A DNA stretch of 28,222 nucleotides. It comes from an uncultured Bacillota bacterium (lineage in GTDB: Bacteria > Bacillota > Clostridia > Lachnospirales > Lachnospiraceae). Under the pieces are notes generated by a model. It did not search any database, had not been told where the DNA came from, and saw only the letters and a program-made list of their open reading frames with translations. A program made the translations under genes and the position numbers. Each line of letters opens with the position of its first letter. Position 1 is the stretch's first letter. The stretch lies in contig CATWQE010000033.1 of the NCBI GenBank assembly GCA_958352855.1, positions 1 through 28,222 on the forward strand, in the 5' to 3' direction. Positions 23,888 through 28,222 of this stretch are shown here, piece after piece.

Positions 23888-25390
23888 TTATTTCACAGTA
23901 ACATGAAGCACGCTGCATGCTGGAATAGTAAATTTCAGTCCCTTTTCAGTAATCTGAACATCTGAGAACTCTTTTACGCAAACCTTATCTGCCTCTTCAA
24001 AGGTATTTTTCGCATGCATTTCTTCTGTTACAATCTCACCCTTCACTTCTTTGATTTCTCTGTCTAAGATTGCAGCGTCTACCTCATAGCTCTCAGAAAC
24101 AGAAAGATTGGTAATGGTAAGATGCAGCACACCGTTTTCATCCACAGATACGGACTCTGTGAGATTTGGCACCTGATATTCCTCCTGTGTTCCAATGGTT
24201 TCTGTCTCAATGGAGCTTTCCACCAAAGTCGCATCCTGGTGATATTTATACATGTTGAACACATGGTATGTAGGTGTTTTCACCATCTTATCGCCTTCTG
24301 TAAGAAGTACAGACTGAAGCACATTTACCATCTGTGCCAGGTTCGCCATTTTCACCCTGTCGCTGTGTTTATTAAAGATATTTAAAGTAATACCTGCTAC
24401 CAGGGCATCTCTCATGGTATTCTGCTGGTAGAGAAATCCCGGATTTGTTCCAGGTTCACAGGTATACCAGGTTCCCCATTCATCTACAATCATGCCGATT
24501 TTCTTTTCCGGGTCATACTCATCCATAATCACACCGTGGCGTTTAATCAGTTCTTCCATATACAGGGCTTTGTTCAGGGTTTTATACCACACATTTTCAT
24601 CAAAATCTGTAGCGCTTCCCTTGATGTCCCATCCTTCCGGATGTACATAATAGTGTAAGGACAGACCGTCCATAAAGCCATGCTGGAATGGCTGGGAATG
24701 ATTGAAACAGGTTGCCAGAACCTCTTTTGTCCACTCATAATCATCCACATTTGCGCCACAGCAGATTTTTTCCACATGTTCCCCTGCCTTGTAATCCCTC
24801 ACATAGGTCTGGTATCTACGATATTCATTTGCATAGAAATCAGGATTCATATTTCCGCCGCAGCCCCAGTTTTCATTTCCAACACCAAAGAAATCCACCT
24901 TCCATGGTTTTTCATGACCATTTTTCGCACGAAGCTCTGCCATGGGAGAAACTCCGTCAAAGGTCATATATTCCACCCACTCAGACATTTCCTGTACGGT
25001 ACCGCTTCCTAAGTTTCCATTAATGTAAGTTTCACATCCCAACTGTTCACACAGTTCAAAAAATTCATGGGTACCAAAGCTGTTGTCTTCCACTACACCG
25101 CCCCAGTGGGTATTAATCATTTTCTTTCTGCCTTCTTTTGGACCGATTCCATCCTTCCAGTGATACTCATCTGCAAAGCAGCCCCCTGGCCAGCGCAGAA
25201 CCGGAACTTTAATTTCTTTCAGCGCTTCTACTACATCACATCTCATGCCATTTACATTTTCAATAGGGGAATCCTCTCCCACGTAGATTCCTTCATAGAT
25301 GCATCTTCCCAGATGCTCAGAAAAATGTCCGTAGATTTCCTTGTTGATTTTACTCACTTTCTTGTTTGGATTGATTACTAATTTTGCCAT
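23888..25390 (-). CDS. GH51 alpha-L-arabinofuranosidase (copy 2)
   Basis: The 500-residue GH51 enzyme has its acid/base at E173 (GVGNENWGCGG) and its nucleophile at E304 (MIVDEWGTWY). The substrate loop differs from copy 1: NENWGCGG replaces NEMDGPW and DEWGTWY replaces DEWNVWF, so the two enzymes belong to different GH51 branches and probably differ in substrate. No signal peptide is present. It follows the GH43 lipoprotein gene by 21 nt and is followed at once by the DUF6171-like gene. The ribosome binding site (AAAGGA) is somewhat distant from the ATG. Confidence 0.94.
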   Translation of the reverse strand: MAKLVINPNKKVSKINKEIYGHFSEHLGRCIYEGIYVGEDSPIENVNGMRCDVVEALKEIKVPVLRWPGGCFADEYHWKDGIGPKEGRKKMINTHWGGVVEDNSFGTHEFFELCEQLGCETYINGNLGSGTVQEMSEWVEYMTFDGVSPMAELRAKNGHEKPWKVDFFGVGNENWGCGGNMNPDFYANEYRRYQTYVRDYKAGEHVEKICCGANVDDYEWTKEVLATCFNHSQPFQHGFMDGLSLHYYVHPEGWDIKGSATDFDENVWYKTLNKALYMEELIKRHGVIMDEYDPEKKIGMIVDEWGTWYTCEPGTNPGFLYQQNTMRDALVAGITLNIFNKHSDRVKMANLAQMVNVLQSVLLTEGDKMVKTPTYHVFNMYKYHQDATLVESSIETETIGTQEEYQVPNLTESVSVDENGVLHLTITNLSVSESYEVDAAILDREIKEVKGEIVTEEMHAKNTFEEADKVCVKEFSDVQITEKGLKFTIPACSVLHVTVK

Positions 25391-25411
25391 AATATCTGTC
25401 CATCCTTTCTT

Positions 25412-26878
25412 TTACTCTTCTATTGCATTAAGACCGCTTCCCCATACACTCATACCAGTTTCACTGTTAAGTGCTGTAAAGGTCATAACGTACTTTTTAC
25501 CATCTTCATCCCACTGTTTCAGATAAATGCCTTTGTAGGTTTTTCCGTCTATCTCCAGTTCAATGCTGCAATTATCTCCGATTTTCCAGGTTCCTTCTTC
25601 TTCCAATCCCTGGATTTCCCCCTTGGACGTAAGCTGGATTTCCTGGGACTCACTCATTTCTGCTGAAATTTCTCTTCCATGATTAATCAGCTTATAGCCT
25701 CCTGCCAGTTCCTTTGCGGGATATTCTTTTAGTTCCTCTTCTGTATACCGATATGGGGCAATCACCGGCCATCCTTCTTCATTGAAAAACATCTGGTGTA
25801 CCCGCACTTCATGCTCTTCTCCCCGATTTTCAAATCTGGTATGATAAATCATGAAATACTTGCCCGTTTCCTCCTGATAAATACAGGAGTTGTGGCCCGG
25901 AGACAGGTAGCCTTCTCTATTTTCGCCCTCTTCTCCTTCTTTCCACAGGAACTTATAACTTCCCATAAGTTTTGTCCCGTATAAAGCTGCTGTAGCATCG
26001 CTAAAGGCTGTTCCCGCAGCGCCCTTACAGTCTTCCATCTCCTGTCCCATAGAATCCACATAAGGACCATCCGGGTTTTCGGAGCGGCACACGCGAATGT
26101 TATAACCACCATCTGAATCCAACCCGCCAAAGGATAAAAACATATAGTAGTATCCTGTCTCTTCATTGTACATAATATAAGGAGCTTCAATTCTCAGATG
26201 ATTACCTCCCAGAAGTTTTTTACCATATCCCTCTTCCAGCGGCAAACCTGTTTTGGCATCCATTTCTTTGATAAAAATACCTCCGGAGTAGGAACCATAT
26301 ACCATCCACAGCCGCCCCTGTGCATCATAAAACGTACAGGGGTCTACCACATTAGGGTCTGTGGTGGCCTGATATAAGTCCCCATCCTCGTCTTTCTCAC
26401 TGGCAGGCATACCAGATTTCAGCATCAGACCTTCATTCACATAAGGACCGTCTACCTTATCGGATACCGCTGTTCCAAGACAGGAGACCGGAGCATCTCC
26501 CTGACAGTTACAATAATATAAATGATACTTACCATCTTCCAGTCTGGCTACGTCCGGAGCCCAGAAGGTATTACTATGAGACCACTCAAAAGCCTCCTTC
26601 ATATTAAGATACACGTCCGGTATCACTCCATTGTCATCTTTCACACCCTGATTTACAGTTTCCCAGTTCATAAAGTCATCTGTTTTAGCTACTGCCAGAT
26701 GGGAGCCAAAAATATAATAGCTTCCGTCATCCCCCTGTACTACAGAAGGGTCATGAACCGACACTTCCTGAAATTCCTTTTCCACCGGTTTCTCTGCTTT
26801 TAATTTTTCCTTCTGTCCACAACCTGCAAGTCCCGCCAGAAGTATTGTGCCAAGCAGAAAATAAATTCTTTTTTTCAT
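25412..26878 (-). CDS. exported GH43 lipoprotein, endo-arabinanase type
   Basis: The 488-residue protein should attack arabinan at the cell surface. The lipoprotein signal LAGC places the modified cysteine at residue 20. The GH43 propeller follows, with base D43 (VHDPSVV), modulator D179 (NVVDPCTF) and acid E231 (LRIEAPYIMY). The C-terminal part, from about residue 380, contains a small beta-barrel-like domain (GTWKIGDN ... YVMTFTALNSETGMSVWG), as in Abn2-type arabinanases. The start is the ATG at 26878 with AAAGG at 7 nt; the longer frame from 26905 lacks support. There is no room for a promoter between the preceding hairpin and the start, so it is likely read from the arsR promoter. The endo-arabinanase call is by family resemblance. 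Confidence 0.9.
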   Translation of the reverse strand: MKKRIYFLLGTILLAGLAGCGQKEKLKAEKPVEKEFQEVSVHDPSVVQGDDGSYYIFGSHLAVAKTDDFMNWETVNQGVKDDNGVIPDVYLNMKEAFEWSHSNTFWAPDVARLEDGKYHLYYCNCQGDAPVSCLGTAVSDKVDGPYVNEGLMLKSGMPASEKDEDGDLYQATTDPNVVDPCTFYDAQGRLWMVYGSYSGGIFIKEMDAKTGLPLEEGYGKKLLGGNHLRIEAPYIMYNEETGYYYMFLSFGGLDSDGGYNIRVCRSENPDGPYVDSMGQEMEDCKGAAGTAFSDATAALYGTKLMGSYKFLWKEGEEGENREGYLSPGHNSCIYQEETGKYFMIYHTRFENRGEEHEVRVHQMFFNEEGWPVIAPYRYTEEELKEYPAKELAGGYKLINHGREISAEMSESQEIQLTSKGEIQGLEEEGTWKIGDNCSIELEIDGKTYKGIYLKQWDEDGKKYVMTFTALNSETGMSVWGSGLNAIEE

Positions 26879-26910
26879 CTTATCGCCTTTCTCATGATGT
26901 CCCATGAAAG

Positions 26911-26956
26911 AAAAAACAGCCTGCTTCTGTAAAGCTCACAGAATGCCGGGCTGTTT
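26911..26956 (-). terminator. hairpin between arsR-like gene and GH43 gene
   Basis: AACAGCC (26915-26921) and GGCTGTT (26949-26955), with inner CTGT/ACAG pairs, form an interrupted stem of about 13 pairs. On the minus strand TTTTTT follows directly, and the plus strand also has a T-rich run. It lies 9 nt downstream of the arsR-like gene and only about 35 nt before the GH43 start, so it may act as an attenuator rather than an absolute stop. Confidence 0.75.
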
Positions 26957-26964
26957 TGTTATTT

Positions 26965-27888
26965 TTATTGCATCTGACTGTACGCAATGCGCACCTTAAT
27001 ATCCTGATTATAATTTCCAAACCCACTGCCAAAAATGGTAAGACCGCCAATATTCTTAGCATCTTCCTCAATTTGGAATTTAAAACGAATCGTACTTTTG
27101 TAATCCAGATTAAACCTTCTGATATCCACATCTGAAATCTTTAGTCCATCTACAAAAGTTCCCTTTTTATTAATCACAATCATCTTCAGAAGTCCATACT
27201 GATTCCAGTTTGGAAACCACCAGTCTGGTGTAAAGATTCCCTGCACGTCCCCGTAATCTCCAGGGCTGGTCCAGGTTCCGATTTTCACATCATTTAGGTA
27301 AAATGATATATCAGAAGGCCAATCACTGTTTACCCCCGGCGCCTCAGAACTGATTTCCAGGGAGAGGGTAATCTGCTCAATCTTCGTAGCACTTGGCAAA
27401 AGATTGGGGATAATATATTCAATATATCCTTTTGTAAACCAGAGAATCCTTGCTTTAATCCTGTCTGGATGAGCAAAATATCTTGGGTCATCAACCTCTC
27501 CAACCAACGCTGCATCTGTTGCCAGCCCGCAAGTAGGATATACCTCATAATCAGAATAATGTCCCACTCTCACTTCGGTATTATAGATATTATTTTCATC
27601 CTCTGTTTCTTCACTCTCGACTTCAACCAGGATTTTATCCACATCGACCCTGCATAATTTTTGATTTCCATGTCCTCCATGTTCGGTAATCACCTTAATA
27701 ATTCCCGCCTCTTCCAGCTTCTTAATATGACTGGTAAGAGCCCCATTGGTAATCCCAAGACTGGATGCAAGTTCGTTCATGTTCATCTCACGGTTTTCCA
27801 GCAGTAGTTTTACAATATTGATTCTAACCTCTGACCCCAGAGCCTTAAACACCTCAAGACCATCATCTAATCTCTTAATATGTAACAT
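26965..27888 (-). CDS. ArsR-type HTH regulator with large C-terminal sensor domain
   Basis: The 307-residue protein has an N-terminal winged helix of the ArsR type (about residues 8-85: FKALGSEVRINIVKLLLE, then NELASSLGITNGALTSHIKKL). A short acidic linker (about 90-102) leads to a 200-residue domain rich in aromatic residues and beta-prone segments (SDISFYLNDVKIGTWTSPGD, GIFTPDWWFPNWNQYG). It reads like a jelly-roll sugar-binding module. Classical ArsR proteins are about 100 residues and carry metal-binding cysteines, which are lacking here. Context next to an arabinanase and GH51 suggests it senses an arabinan-derived sugar and controls locus 2; this is inference. GGGAAG lies 5-6 nt before the ATG. 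A palindrome and a promoter lie just upstream. Confidence 0.85.
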   Translation of the reverse strand: MLHIKRLDDGLEVFKALGSEVRINIVKLLLENREMNMNELASSLGITNGALTSHIKKLEEAGIIKVITEHGGHGNQKLCRVDVDKILVEVESEETEDENNIYNTEVRVGHYSDYEVYPTCGLATDAALVGEVDDPRYFAHPDRIKARILWFTKGYIEYIIPNLLPSATKIEQITLSLEISSEAPGVNSDWPSDISFYLNDVKIGTWTSPGDYGDVQGIFTPDWWFPNWNQYGLLKMIVINKKGTFVDGLKISDVDIRRFNLDYKSTIRFKFQIEEDAKNIGGLTIFGSGFGNYNQDIKVRIAYSQMQ

Positions 27889-27922
27889 TGCTTCTTCCCA
27901 CTTTCCAGATAACCTTAAACAT

Positions 27923-27971
27923 TTTAGATTTATCTAAACAATACTATACATGAATTTCCCCCAATATGCAA
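27923..27971 (-). promoter_or_regulatory. promoter and palindromic operator of the arsR-like gene
   Basis: On the minus strand TTGCAT (27966-27971), a 17-nt spacer and TATAGT (27943-27948) form a fair promoter inside the last codons of the upstream gene. A perfect palindrome, TTTAGATTTATCTAAA (27923-27938), covers the expected start of transcription and the upstream stop codon. This is a good place for autorepression by the ArsR-type protein. Confidence 0.55.
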
Positions 27972-28222
27972 GACCAGATTTGTCAATCCCAGACATAACA
28001 ATGGAGTTTTTTTCATTCTCAAAATCTCTGCATTCATAAACTATAGAATTTTCAAAGTGCTTGCGAAAATCCTCTATATAAACCTTTCTGGCTTTCTGCT
28101 GCTTATGTCCATCTCCGCCGAAATCCAGAATTTCCCAATATCCCTCCGGCGCTTCAGAAAGTGGCATTTTTCTTATCTCTCCTGTATATGGTTCCGGTCC
28201 CAGCACCGGCCATTTTTCCGGG
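27934..28222 (-). CDS. C-terminal part of an unrecognised protein (runs off the right edge)
   Basis: The frame is open to the window edge, so this is the 3' end of a longer gene; the GTG inside it at 28206 is unlikely to be the start. About 95 residues are visible, starting PEKWPVLGPEPYTGEIRKMP and ending GLAYWGKFMYSIV. The stretch is soluble, rich in charged and aromatic residues, and has no motif I recognise. Its stop codon lies within the palindrome upstream of the arsR-like gene. It may be functionally tied to locus 2, but the sequence gives no proof. Confidence 0.65.
   Translation of the reverse strand, partial: PEKWPVLGPEPYTGEIRKMPLSEAPEGYWEILDFGGDGHKQQKARKVYIEDFRKHFENSIVYECRDFENEKNSIVMSGIDKSGLAYWGKFMYSIV

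Overview
The window looks like chromosomal DNA of an anaerobic gut Firmicute of the family Lachnospiraceae (Blautia-like). The base composition is AT-leaning, Shine-Dalgarno sites are strong (AGGAGG type), methionyl-tRNA synthetase has a T-box leader, an AGCS symporter has a tandem glycine riboswitch, and the arabinan-degradation genes and a DUF6171-type small Cys-rich protein are typical of that family. Species cannot be fixed from sequence reading alone. Nearly all genes are on the minus strand; the clear exception is a TetR regulator.

Positions 1-5800 are housekeeping and regulatory. They hold a stand-alone DUF4143-type AAA+ ATPase with two good promoters, metG behind a T-box leader (TTG start), and a sodium:alanine/glycine symporter behind a two-aptamer glycine riboswitch that ends in an intrinsic terminator.

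Positions 5800-11370 form an export module. An MMPL/RND-type transporter and a large secreted protein made of xxxLxxG heptad repeats form a two-gene operon. A divergent TetR regulator faces it, and three TetR-like palindromic operators sit on the transporter promoter.

Positions 11370-13200 hold a type IV AbiEi/AbiEii toxin-antitoxin pair with a 4-nt overlap. The pair is bracketed by an imperfect direct repeat of about 44 bp that corresponds to the end of tetR, which suggests insertion at the tetR 3' end.

Positions 13200-23500 are arabino-oligosaccharide locus 1, read right to left: LacI regulator with a perfect CG-centred palindrome upstream, lipoprotein sugar-binding protein, two CUT1 permeases, GH43, GH3, a relic of another sugar permease, GH51 arabinofuranosidase, a decayed small ORF and a strong terminator. 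The locus encodes uptake and cytoplasmic hydrolysis. The ATPase subunit is not here.

Positions 23550-28222 are arabinan locus 2: an ArsR-type repressor with a large C-terminal beta-rich, probably sugar-sensing domain, a hairpin that looks like an attenuator, an exported lipoprotein GH43 (endo-arabinanase type), a second GH51 and a small Cys-rich DUF6171-like protein. The C-terminus of an unrecognised protein runs off the right edge. Together, locus 2 would cut arabinan at the cell surface, locus 1 would import the fragments, and GH43, GH3 and two GH51 enzymes would release arabinose and xylose inside. I found no CRISPR array, tRNA, rRNA or insertion sequence. No clearly undescribed system is proven. 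The best candidates are the heptad-repeat/MMPL export module, the repeat-flanked AbiE insertion and the sensor-fused ArsR regulator.
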